From the NCBI GenBank assembly GCA_019914945.1, contig CM034103.1, positions 7,068,001-7,132,000 of the forward strand: 64,000 nucleotides of DNA, given 5' to 3'. Position numbers and translations under genes: made by a program. Every line of letters starts with the position of its first letter. The first letter of the stretch is position 1. The notes under the pieces were generated by a model. The model made no database searches, was not told the DNA's origin, and saw only the letters and a list, made by a program, of their open reading frames with translations. This DNA comes from Typha latifolia. Its lineage: Eukaryota; Streptophyta; Magnoliopsida; Poales; Typhaceae. This document shows positions 44,174-55,240 of this stretch, one piece after another.

Positions 44174-46193
44174 TGATCATTACTGAGATGTCGGTAAAAT
44201 ATCATCTTAGTAGACACTATACACAGTCAACACCCGATACCCGATCTCATCAATATGCCCGAAGGCTTAAAGCATATCCTGCCATATGTTTAGGGTATTT
44301 CAGTCATAATCATACCCTGCCATAAGCTAAGGGTATATTAAAATCCATCCAGATTGGGTACCTCACCAATTAGTAGAAATCGCATGAAGGTAACTCGCCA
44401 CACACATGCCCTAGCGAACGGCAAGTGTCCGATTGTCTGTGCACACAGACTGAACTGACCTCGGACATAGGCCATGAAATATCGCATATCAATGATCATA
44501 ATCATCACTCCAGGCACCGTTAACCCTGGTGCCTACTTGGGACTTTTCTATTAATGAGATTTGTGCATTTCCTTCTATATGATAGATCACGTGCATATAT
44601 TCAGTACTATAACAAGTCATGCATATCAGGAATTTAGGTGGTTAGGAAGTCAAAAGGAAAATAATACAATACAGTCTCCAACCATATAGCTAACACATAC
44701 ATATTCCTGCTAATCTATCACATGCATACTCATGCTACAGATCAACTTGACATAAAGTATAGATAGTGTATTCATCTCCATTCATCTCCATTCATCTCTA
44801 TATATCACTAGTATACTCATATCTCAAATCAGTCTAATCAAATACATGATAAAATATGCTCAATTGAAATCATCTCTAAATAAGGTCATATAATCATGTT
44901 GGAGGCCAAAACATGCATGTACATAATTATATAATATATCCTAATTTGATAAAGGAGTCTACGGTATAAGACTACTCAAATTAGATCAGAAGATACGAAC
45001 CATGTATCCGTCACATCCGTCAACTGAGAGTCAACTCATTGCTAATCGGATCCACAAGGTCTTACATAAGGGGTTCGGAATCTAAAAATATTTAAGTAAC
45101 ATGAAATTAGTCATTTATCCAATTAGAATTCGTTCGTGTAAAATATAACAATTTATTAAATTTTATTAAATAACTGGGTTTATTATATATATATATAATT
45201 ATGATAACCTTATTCTAATTATATATTGGGCATATAATAATTAATCTCTTTTGATATAAAGAATCAGATATAAAATAATATAATTAAAAATACATGTATA
45301 TAAAATAACTAAGTCTAATTCAATTATTTGGCAATGACTATTTTTTACTTAACTAGTCACTAATTATACATAAAATAATTATTATCTATTTATATAAAAA
45401 TAATTATCATAGCTTAGCATTTTATTTTATGCTAATCTAGATAACAGTAAGTGCTAGAAATGCAATATATATATATATATAAAGTATACATGAACATTAA
45501 TGGAAACTTATATAATTTGATTATTTTTAATAAACTACATACATTAATCTAATAATGGTAATTACGCTATAAATACAAAAATACTTATAATGACAATTAA
45601 TTATATTTGTCCAAATTATGCTTAGCTAATAATTATATTAGTGAGTATATATATACATCTTTAAACTAATTAACTATTTTTAAATTTAATGTAAATAATA
45701 AAATAATTTGAAAGAAAAAGAAAGAAAATTTTCTATTACAATGTTGAGCCAAGCCCAGTACTATCACTATAGCAGAGAGGAGAACAACGAGGGGAGGAAG
45801 GAAAGAAGAGAGAAGAAAAAAGGAGAAAAGAAGAAAAAGAAAGAAAGGAGAAGAAGAAGAAGAAGAGAAGAAAGAGAAGGGAGGGGACTACGGACCCGGG
45901 TCGGCGGGGAGGGTACCGGCCGCTACTAGCCAGCCAGCGGTCGGCCTCTCACTAGCAGCTCCGCTCTAGTGAGCCCGAGCCCCAGGGTGAGAGAGAGAGG
46001 GGGGGGGTGAGAGGAGCTCACCGGCACTTAGTGGAGCTGGCGACGGTGGGTTCTAGTTGTGGCACATCCATGAGAAAGAGATCAAAAGAGAGAGAGGAGA
46101 GAAGAAAAAGAGATAAAGAGGTAGTTGCGGTGAGGCCCGTCGCGCTAGCTGGCTGCAATCGGTTGGCTGCAGCAGCGGCGGCGGGGCACGTGG
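44174..46193 (-). repeat. Tekay-type LTR, proximal (5') part
   Basis: Continues the LTR interrupted at 20850, through two hairpin units (44280-44345), AT-rich DNA and the GAA-rich segment near 45700-45880. It ends near GGGGCACGTGG at 46193, about 100 bp short of the LTR start. There it abuts another LTR of the same type. Confidence 0.8.
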
Positions 46194-47084
46194 TGTAACA
46201 CCCACAACCCTAAACACATGCATGGCATGTGCCCACATGGCTCGTGCGTGGCATCTGACCATTTGCTTAGTTACTAACAATCAAATAAACCTGTATCAAC
46301 ATCATAAAATTATTCACAACATCTAAACTAAGAATAAAACAAGTTTAACTGTCAACAACATACGGATAACCCTACTTGAGCCCCATACAGGCCACAACAC
46401 ATCATCAAGAGTTTTTCACCACAACATATATGCCATGGTAGTATATACATGCTAGAATATAAGACAAGGATAAAGACACACTTTGGAGGATGTCTATTAA
46501 TACATCAAATAAAATAACTCATCTAACGCAAAACACTAACCATACACTACTCTTCACCCACTGGCAAGATCTCTAAGGGAGTATCCTGCTCCACTCATTC
46601 ACTTGGGTTTTTGGAAAGGAGAAAACAAAGAGAGTCATGAGCTAAAGGCTTAGTGAATAGACCTTACCCCGAATCAGTGATGCCAAATAGAGTAAATCAT
46701 GTACTGGATAATATGAATCAGAAAACAGCATGATGCCATGTATGAGCATGAATATATGTATCATCAATGACATATATATGAATGAAGTCAATTCTCATGA
46801 ATGAGCATATTATATCCTCAACAAAAAATATATCACATGATGAAATTACCATATAACATCACTGAATATAACAACATATCATGTATAACAATTATGATCC
46901 AATGATACTAGTCACATCAATGATGATGCATGATGCATGCCAACCACTAGATAATCGTATATGCCGAGGCCAGATATAATCCACATATTTCTCACTATCA
47001 CAATCATCCATCTCAATTCTGAATATCATCTTTCATGCTGGACTACGTTACCTGGCCCCAAACTCAATACACATCATATCACAA

Positions 47085-47290
47085 GCTCAGAGCATACCCT
47101 ATCATATACTAAGACTATCTTTGTAAATAAATCATACCCTGCCATACACTAACGGTATCTCAAAAAAAGTAATCATACCCTGCCATACGCTAATGGTATA
47201 TCAATGATAGTTGTACCCTATCATACGCTAGACTACAATCATCAGCCATCACCATACTCTGCCATACACTAAGAGTATGTCCAGTACTAA
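47085..47290. repeat. Hairpin-unit tandem array
   Basis: Five or six units of about 40-48 bp, each with CATACCCTGCCATACGCTAA then GGTAT. ATACCC and GGGTAT can pair, with a loop of about 13 nt. The same unit is at 44280-44345 and 57600-57850, and diverged at 41740-41815. Confidence 0.85.
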
Positions 47291-48348
47291 TCCAGACCAA
47301 ATACCGTTCTACCCATCACATCGTATCACATCACATCACATCACATATACATGTACTTTTATGATTTCCTATACATAATAAATCATATGCATATATGCAG
47401 TAGTACTGCAATAGATCATGTAACTCAGGAATTTAGGTGGTAAAGAAGCTAAGAGAAAAATGATGCAATACCGACTCTAACCATGTATCTAACACATGTA
47501 TATTTTTGCTAGTCTATGACATACATACTCATGATTGAGATTATCCCGACATAAAACCATAACAGTATAATCATATCTATATATCACCAATGTACTCATA
47601 TCTCAGATCAACCTAATCAAATGCATGATAAAATATGCTTGACTGAAATCATCTCTAGATAAAGTCATATAATCATACTGGAGGCCAAAACATGCGTGTA
47701 TATATGATATAATATATCCTAATTTGAGAAAGGCATCTAGGGGATAAGACTACTCACCACCACTACAAATATTAAACAACTAATCGTTCACGTTGCTACG
47801 ACAATGATCAAGCCTCGATAGCTAAGTCCATAGGGTCTTGAACAGGGGGATCAGGATCTGAAATTATTTATAACAAATAATGTCAGTCTTTCTATTCATT
47901 AAAATTAACCCAGCTAAAAGATAATTTCTTGTTGTAATTATGTACTCTTCATTTCTATATTTGTTTTGTTATTTATTAACCATAATTATATTATTTAATA
48001 GTGTATTTAAAAACATAATTATCTGCCTATTATTATCTTTAATAATTAAGAAACTAAGAATTAAGTTACTATAAATAATTATGTAAGAATATACGTACAT
48101 AACCCTAATAATTACTATTACCTACCTAGGATTAAAATAGTATTTTATGTTACAGGTATTTTGCTAAACATGATATAATTAGATTTATTTACTAACTATG
48201 ATATAATTATATTTAATTCATATGAATTAAATACATTAAATTAACTAAATTAATTAAATAATTAATAACATAAATAAATATAATTAGTAGTCAATAATAT
48301 GCATATATATATATAAATATATATAATTATATATAACAAATTTACATA

Positions 48349-48437
48349 GTGCTGGGCTTAGCCCAGCACCTTAACATAGCAGGTGTTGGGCCGAGCCCAG
48401 CACCATGCGCAACAGGGTGCTGAGCCGAGTCCAGCAC
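48349..48437. repeat. Three GTGCTGGGC hairpins in a row
   Basis: The first is the near-perfect palindrome GTGCTGGGCT-T-AGCCCAGCAC (48349-48369). Two variants follow, around GTTGGGCCGAGCCCAGCACC (to 48404) and GTGCTGAGCCGAGTCCAGCA (48418-48437). They sit in the Tekay-type LTR just beside its GAA tract. Confidence 0.8.
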
Positions 48438-49240
48438 CTCTTGCAAAGTGCAATCCGAGAGGGGAAAGAAGGAGAAGAAGAAGAAGAAGAAGAAGAAGAA
48501 GAACAAGAAGAACAAGAAGAAGAACAAGAAGAACAAGAAGAAAAGGAAGGAGAAAGAAAGGAAAGGGGGTTAGGCTGTAGGGGAAGGGTACGACCGCTGG
48601 TGGCCACTCAGTGGCTGGCCTCTCACCTGCGGCTCAAACCTCCGGTGTCCCGAGAGGAAACTGATAAGGAGAAATAGTAAGAGGGAGAGAGAGAGAGAGA
48701 AGGAGAGAGAGAGAAGGAAAGAGAGAGAGAGAGAGGCTCACCGGCGGACAGACGGCCAACGGCGGCTTTTCCAGCAGCCGGTGACTGCTGGTGCAATAGA
48801 TGGAAAGAGAGAGAGAGAGCTAGAGAAAGAAAGAGGTCGGGAGAACGTGAGGGAAAAAAGAGAGAAAAATATTAGAGAGAGAGAGAGAGAAAGAGGGAGC
48901 CGGTCACGCGACAGCGGCGAAGTGGCCGGTGGGCCGAGTCCCACCTCCACGTGTCGTCGCGACGTGTAGTGCCATGGCTCGGTGGATGTACGTGGCACCC
49001 CCATCGCTGCCACGACATGCTGTGCATGCTAAGCACGAGGCCGGTCACAGCGTGGCCAGTCGCGTTGTGCCCAGAATTTTTTTTTTACTACCTTACTTGG
49101 GTTATTACACGTGGCACCCTCCACGTAAGCTGCTCTTGCAGTTGCATGGGCACTAGATCGGACATAGTGTGGTTGACCATATCGTGCCCATGAAAATTTT
49201 AATTAATTAATGAAATTTTTTTTACGATTGGGTTGTTACA

Positions 49241-49348
49241 CCAAGTGAGGAAGAACGACAACTCATGACAATTCTGCATGGATTACCGAGCACTAAATGT
49301 CATCACCGATATTCGATACCGGTTATCGAGAACTTATTGGACGAGTTA
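49241..49348 (+). pseudogene. Gypsy reverse transcriptase fragment, right half
   Basis: Encodes VRKNDNS, then QFCMDYRALNVIT and, after a frame change, VIENLLDEL. It continues RT from 19977. The right flank CCAAG and left flank TCTAG agree at only three of five bases, so any target duplication has decayed. The fragment is cut at 49349 by LTR D. Confidence 0.8.
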
Positions 49349-49620
49349 TGATGCGAACTAGATCAGATTGGATCACATCAAAGGGAAATTGGGCTCAATG
49401 GATTGAGTCTAATTATCTTATTTGGTTATTTAGTTTAGTTAGAGCCTTAGTAGGTTAGGATTTTATTTAATTAGCTAAATCCAGCTCTGTGTAGTTTCGG
49501 GAAAATATTCCTAGCATATTTTATAGACATTCGAATAATATCAAACTAGTTGAATAAAATTGCCAACCTCCAGATCTACAACTTTGGTATTCAACTTCTC
49601 TAGATTTGGAAGGCATATAG
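49349..49620 (+). repeat. LTR family D, U3 fragment
   Basis: Starts TGATGCGAACTAGATC and follows the U3 of the LTR D at 8492 for about 270 bp (GGATCACATCAAAGGGA, GATTGAGTCTAATTATC). It then stops at GGCATATA, and integrase sequence follows. A deletion has removed the rest of the LTR and the pol segment between. Confidence 0.78.
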
Positions 49621-49975
49621 GTACTTTGGACCGTACCAAGTGATTAAATGGGTAGGCTTTGTGGCCTACCGACTTTATCTTCTAGTTGACTCGTAAGTGC
49701 ACCTAGTGTTCTATGTTTCAGCTTTGTGAGCTTGAGTTGCAGCCGAGACAGCTGTTGGAGCCAACATACCCGATCTAGTCACACATGACCAAGAGCCCAT
49801 GCCACTTCGGGTTCTAGCTAAGAGAAGGATTTGGGTAGATGGAAGATTGATCATGCTAGTACCAATGGAGTAGTCCAATGGACCAACCGGAAATTTGATT
49901 GGGAGTTTGAGTTTGAGTTGATGCAACGCTTCCCAAAATTCTCACCTTGAGGACAAGGTGGTCAGAAGCGTGGTG
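49621..49975 (+). pseudogene. Gypsy integrase C-terminus
   Basis: Encodes FGPYQVIKWVGFVAYRLYL, a VHLVFYVSAL segment and EWSNGPTGNLIGSL, the GPY/F module and tail found at the end of gypsy pol. Then comes NSHLEDKVV just before the LTR. It belongs to the same plus-strand element as the RT fragments at 19910 and 49241. Several stops. Confidence 0.82.
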
Positions 49976-49980
49976 GAGTG

Positions 49981-50782
49981 TGATGGATTCTTGTACCAAA
50001 AGGTCGGCTATGGAATAATTTTCTTAAGATCTGAATTTATTGTAGAAAGCAGTCCACTCAACCGTGAGAAAATATTCGTCAAATATTCTCCTATAGTCAG
50101 AAAATTACGAAACCAAGTGGATTAGATTTGCAACTTCCTAACTTTTGTATGCTTCATAGATTCAAACTGCAGTTATGACAAAAACATATAATAACGTGGG
50201 TGATGATGGTGGTGACGGATGGAGTGGATGTTAGGGTTATGGATGGGTATGGAGATGGAGGTCGATGGTGGATGGTGGATGTGATTAAGGGATAGAGACG
50301 AAGGGAACAAAGTGGTCGAGATCCCAAAGAAGAGGGTGACTCGACAGGTTAAGGGAGATTAGAAGTTAGGAGAAACCTTGCCAACGGCAAAGGGTAGATA
50401 GATGATAGAGAGGCAAGAAATCAATATTCCAATAGCATCATGAATTTGGCTGCCATCCACATATATATAGAGGCTAGCCAACAAGTCCTAAAATAATAAG
50501 TAACCATAATTCTAGAGGATTCCCGCCGATCGCATTCAAACGGACAAAAGGCGTTCTTTGTATGTGCGAATGCGATGTAGGCGTTCGAACGCGGGCGTTC
50601 GAACTCGCCCAACCATGTTTGAATGCACTTTTCGTGTTCTCTGTATTTGCGAACCTAATGCAGGCATTCGCAAGGGCATTCGAACGCGACCCCTATTACA
50701 TTCGAACACGACCTATAAAAATTTTATTTTAATAAAAATAAACAACTAATGCAGTAAGAAAAGATCCTAACTAAATGTATTA
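49981..50782 (-). repeat. Solo LTR, family C, with 5-bp TSD
   Basis: 802 bp. On the minus strand it runs from TAATACATTTAG (TGATAC with one transition) at 50782 to GAATCCATCA at 49981. It is flanked by GAGTG at 49976-49980 and 50783-50787. The palindrome cluster is at 50530-50715. It was inserted at the boundary between pol and the following LTR E. Confidence 0.9.
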
Positions 50783-50785
50783 GAG

Positions 50786-51340
50786 TGATGTAATCTGGGT
50801 CTGATCAACTCACGGGGACATTGGGCTCAGTTGATCGAGTTTATTTATCTTTTAATTATTTAACGATGTAAGCATTTTAGGCAAGTCTAGTTTAGTTATG
50901 TGAGCCATTAAGGCAAGTCGAAATAAGTCATGACAGCCCTTAAGACAAGTTTAGTGAAGTCAAGTAAGCCTTTAAGGCAAGTCCAATTAAGTTATATAAG
51001 CATTTAAGGCAAATCCTAATTTGAGTCGTGTCAGCCTTTAGGGCTAGTTCTAGTGGGACTCATTCTAACCTACTTCTATATATAAAGGGGTTGGGCTCCT
51101 TGTTAGGGATCCAAACATTGAGAAAGTATTATAGCCTTGAGTTTATCTTAGGAGTAAGAGTAAGATAACATATGAGTAGAAGTAAATTAATCTCCCTTCA
51201 TCATCGCCATCGCTGCCCATCATCTTCCTCACCATCACCACCACCATCATCCCTGCTTCCACCCTCTCCATATACCATCATTCACCATAGTCAAAGCATA
51301 CACTCCCTTGTTGCAGATCATCTCTAGTCGGTACGTAACA
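50786..51340 (+). repeat. LTR family E, probable 3' LTR of the outer gypsy element
   Basis: Starts TGATGTAATCTGGG right after the pol end and ends GGTACGTAACA, about 555 bp. U3 has five imperfect tandem units of about 36 bp (TTTAAGGCAAGTCCAATTAA and variants, 50868-51045). A TATA-like CTATATATAAAGG at 51076 follows. There are no GTTCGAAC palindromes. Confidence 0.7.
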
Positions 51341-51490
51341 ATCGGTGGATGAGGGTGGTAGAGAAGGAAGGACTAGATGGATAGATCAAAAATATATGAT
51401 GGAAATACTAACTAAAGGTCAAGGAGTATCATGATGAATATGGATGATGATAAATGGTGATATGATTAGGGTTATGGTTATGAAAGTGAA
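51341..51490 (-). repeat. LTR family F fragment, distal end
   Basis: A GATGATGAATGG-type stretch that resembles the R-U5 portion of related LTRs. It continues at 59742 beyond the inserted element. Its own terminus cannot be fixed. Confidence 0.45.
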
Positions 51491-53365
51491 TAATATGATC
51501 TCCCCTTACCCAATTTTTAGATCTGGACAAAATTTGATATGGAACTTTGAAAATAGATCCCGAAAGATACAGCCATCGGATCAATATGAAATTTTGATAT
51601 GTTGTAGCCCCGCGAAAGAGCTTTCTAATGAATCTAGTTTAGGCGAATCGGACGGTGGGTTCTCTAGATATCATCCGATTAGTAGATGGACGTCAAAACG
51701 TCCTTTGGATCCGTGGATGGAGGCACGAGATCCCAGGTGATGATGGATGGTGGCGGACTGGGGGTAATGGGGTGGCACCAGTGAATACGTGGAGGTGGAA
51801 GGGTTATGGGTGATGGTAGAGGTTAGGGCAAGGTGATAGATAGATTGGAAGAAGGAGGAGTGGGCTGCCCCTAAGGGACTAAGGTGAGTGGTCGATTGAG
51901 GAGGGTTAGAAGCGGCGTTGCCGGGGGACAAGAGAAAAAGAGAGAAGAAGACGAAGGAGAAAGGGGCAAAACTCAATTCATTCAATAATGATTCCATGGT
52001 TGCCATCCACACCTTTAGAGGCTAGTCAAACAATTCAAAAATGGCAATTATTAACCCTAAAATAGTATATTTTCGCCGATCGCATTCTGACGATGATACG
52101 ATTCGGACTTCACCGACGTCATCTCGAGCATGGATTCACTTTAGGAGAGTTTTTGCTTCATGTTTTAATGTTTAATTTCCATTAAATTAAGTTTTCTGTA
52201 AGTCGCGTTCGAACGCGGGTGGAGTGAGTTCGAACGCGGTTTGTGAACGGGGTTGTGAACGTGGTGAAGAGAATGTACTGTGCGTTCGAACGCACTGTGA
52301 ACGCCTGCATCGCGTTCGCAAATACCGACAGGCGCGTTCGATCACATGTTCGAACGCCTGCATCGCGTTCGCAAATCCAGAAGAGCTAATTCGGTGCGTT
52401 CGAACGCGGTCGGGCGAGTTCGAACGCGGTCGGCGAAAATTTTTTTTTAGGGTTAATGTGAGTTGTTGGTTAGCCTATAAAAGAATGTGTAGGGCAACCA
52501 AAATTATTATTGATTATTGAGATTGAGTTTTGCCTTGCCTCCTTCGTCTTCTTCGCTCCCGTTCTCTCAATCCCCGGCGACGCCGCTTCTAACCTCCCTC
52601 GTCCGGCTAATCACCCTAGTCCCTTAGGGGTGGCCCTCTTCTCCCCCTTCGTCCAATCTATCCAACACTTGCCCTAATCCTTCCATCAACCACAACCCTT
52701 CCACCATCACTTTTCACCGGTGCCACCCCATTAACGCTGGTCCTCCACCATCCACCATTACCTAGGATCTCGTGCCTCCATCCACGGATCCAAAATAGAG
52801 CATCCTGACGTTCGTCCACTAAACGAATGATATCTCGAGATTCGATTCGCCTGAAACGTGATTTGTTGGAAAGCTCTTTTCTAGGGCGACAACATATCAG
52901 AATTTCACGTCGATCCGACGGCGGAATATTTTGGGATCTTATTTCAAAGTTTCGTGCAAGATCTAGTCCAGATCTGAGAATTAGAAAAGATCGATCTTTA
53001 GCCCTAAAGGAGAGATCGTATCAAGCTAGTATCAGAGCTCCATAGCTAGAGGTGTGATCGTATCAATCTGGTATCAGAGCTCCATAGCCAGAGGCGTGAT
53101 CGTATCAAGCTGGTATCAGAGCCTTAGCTCCAAAGAGAAGATCGTATCAGACGAGCGCGTTCGAATGCACATTTTGCGTTCTCTGTATTTACAAATATGA
53201 TTCAGGTATTCACAAACGTGTTCGAACGCACCCCACCCGCGTTTGAACGCGACATATAGGCATTCACAATTTTTTTTCTTTTAAATAAACACTAAACAAG
53301 AATAAAAGACACCCCTAAAGTGTATCCATGCTCGAGACGACATCGGTGAAGTCCGAATCGTATCA
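51491..53365 (-). repeat. 3' LTR of the non-autonomous element (interrupted)
   Basis: LTR A on the minus strand: start TGATACGATTCGG at 53365, end GATCATATTA at 51491 (TG mutated). It is interrupted at 52094-53149 by another LTR A in the opposite orientation, and 814 bp remain. The palindrome cluster is at 53155-53275. Confidence 0.87.
52094..53149 (+). repeat. Solo LTR, family A, inserted in an LTR A
   Basis: 1,056 bp, TGATACGATTCGG to GATCGTATCA, flanked by GACGA at 52089-52093 and 53150-53154. It closely resembles the solo LTR at 642-1575. Palindromes lie at 52205-52440 and a TATA-like CCTATAAAAGA near 52476. The end holds three full units of LTR end plus PBS-like sequence (53015-53149). 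Confidence 0.93.
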
Positions 53366-54085
53366 ATCCACTATGTTTCCGCAACCTTGTCCTCAAGGTG
53401 ACTCGAGTCAAACTTGCTATGTTCGGTGGGTCATCCTTAGTCGAGCTTGGATACTTGTACTCCTGTTAGCCCAAGGTGGGATTCGGGTCCGTCCACATTG
53501 AGTCCACTTGGTCTCGGGTGGTCGAACCAATTGACTCAATGTTAGTTCAGCTATAGAAATCTAGTGCATCCGATTGCACTCGGGAGGTCGAGTAGTTGGT
53601 GGATCCTGATTAGGTCCACCTAGTGACTCGAGTTAGGTTCAACCAGCCGAACTGACTGTTGGTTGTGCTCATAATCATTTTGCCCACTCCCTGGATTAGG
53701 ATCCAAGTCAATTGTGTCCTGGTATAAGCAAACTCAATTTAAGTCAAGTAGAGGGTTTCTTATCAGGTCCCTTATTTGACTTAATTGAGTCCCCAAGTCT
53801 AGAGATGACTCACACTTGACTTGACCCTTTTGGCTCGTAGGTCCAACCTAGCTCATGTCTAGCAATTCAACTTAGTTAAGCCCAATCATGTAGCCATCTT
53901 GAAATTCTAACCATTTAGGGTTTTTAAAAAAATTTTGATATCCCTAATATTTCTCCCATAATTCCCTCGCCATCAGCCGTTGCCATAGGAGTTGCCTTAG
54001 CACGTGGCAGCCATGGCTGAGTAGTGACCACCTTTGGTAGTTGCTTTGGCAGGGTTCCCGGTGATATGGCGGCAATCGACGGCGA
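53366..54085 (-). other. Non-coding 3' internal region of the non-autonomous element
   Basis: About 720 bp without Gag or Pol codons. On the minus strand it ends CACCTTGAGGACAAGG, then GGAAACATAGTGGAT before the LTR. The first motif also precedes LTRs at 49950 and 63255 in related elements. A clear polypurine tract is not visible. Confidence 0.6.
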
Positions 54086-55095
54086 TAGAAGGCCAAAGTT
54101 GGCCCAAAAAATGAAATCTTCATCTCTTTCTTCTCTGTCCCATCGTAGCAATGACAAGGAGCCTTCGGCCGTCTGGAATACGAAAATAGCTACCGATGAG
54201 GTCCTTCTTGGGTGGCGGCAGTTGACTGCTGTGGAAGGCTAAGTTTAGCGAAAATAAAATCTTCATCTCCTTCTTCTTCATTTAGTCGTAGCCATGGCAG
54301 GAAGCTTTTGCTCGTTTAGGTGAGAAAAGCAGCAGCCCATGAGGTCTTTACGGGGCAGTTAGCGGTCGGTGTTGCCGTGGGTGGAAGATTGCGGCCTTCT
54401 CCTTTGAGTTGTAGCTCGGCGGGGAGCGGCAACATCATCTCCGTGACGACGCCTGTCGTGGTTGACCGTTGATTGATCGAGGAGAATGGTGGAAGGTCGC
54501 TGGAGGCCATACGTGATTTCTTCCTAGTTGTCGACTCGCCATGGTTGTAAAGGGAGGTGGTGTAAGGCGGCCCAAGTGTTAGAACTCGCGGTACCGGATC
54601 ATCTCCCTCAACACTGATGAGGATTCCTAATGAGGGATATCCAGCGACCATGCGTGGTCTTCCTCTATTCAATAGTGGTTCACATGGTTGTCAACTCATC
54701 GAGGAACTCCATTCTGACGTCGAAAGAACCTTTCCAACCGTCGAGCTCGCTGGGGGAAACTGATGCCTTGAAGCTAGACTCTTCGCCGTTTCTGTAGGGA
54801 TCGGGAAAGGTGTGGCTAGCCTTTCGCAGTTTGTCACTGAGGTCTCTGATGCATGGGAAGATGTGGAGGTTCCGAGAGCTGCTACAATATATTGAGGATT
54901 CCATTGTAGTCGGTGGCGATTCGTTGCGGCTGACCATGGGTCAGGGTGTAAAAGCTCAATCTTGTTGGATAGCTGAACTCTCCCCTAATTTTGTGGGGAA
55001 CGGGGAGGCCGTGGAGGATGTTGGATATGTTGCGGAGGGCTCCCCATGCTGCCTTGCGATTACTATGCTTGTTGAAGAAGGTTTCGGCCACGCCC
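54086..55095 (-). other. Non-retroviral insert shared with 14253-15120
   Basis: About 1 kb. The part at 54230-55095 is the reverse complement of, and similar to, 14253-15120. At 54105-54390 two imperfect tandem units of about 140 bp (AAATCTTCATCTC then TTCTTC) are visible. Open frames on both strands are short and interrupted, and no protein family was recognised. Confidence 0.6.
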
Positions 55096-55240
55096 GTATT
55101 TTTCACATCATCTCCATCATCATCTGATTATTGATGGCCATCTGTTCGGAAAGAGACCCAAATATGGCATAAATGCTAGGCTCTTCTGTATTCAGATTTG
55201 GTCGGGCGGTTCTATGGGTGGAAGTCCCTGCAACCGTTTC
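55096..55240 (-). pseudogene. LTR A element Gag N-terminus, second part
   Basis: Encodes VAGTSTHRTARPNLNTEEPS, then IFGSLSEQMAINNQMMMEMM, the continuation of the gag start at 58917. The two parts are separated by the solo LTR at 55241-58843. A stop follows MMEMM. Confidence 0.8.

Larger units (their letters stand above)
46194..49240 (-). repeat. Tekay-type LTR, complete, minus strand
   Basis: On the minus strand it begins TGTAACAACCCAATCG at 49240 and ends GGGTGTTACA at 46194, 3.05 kb. It contains hairpin repeats (47085-47290), a GAA/CAA tract near 48470-48540, and GA tracts near 48690-48890. It adjoins a second LTR with no internal region between. The right flank is RT sequence (49241). Confidence 0.87.
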
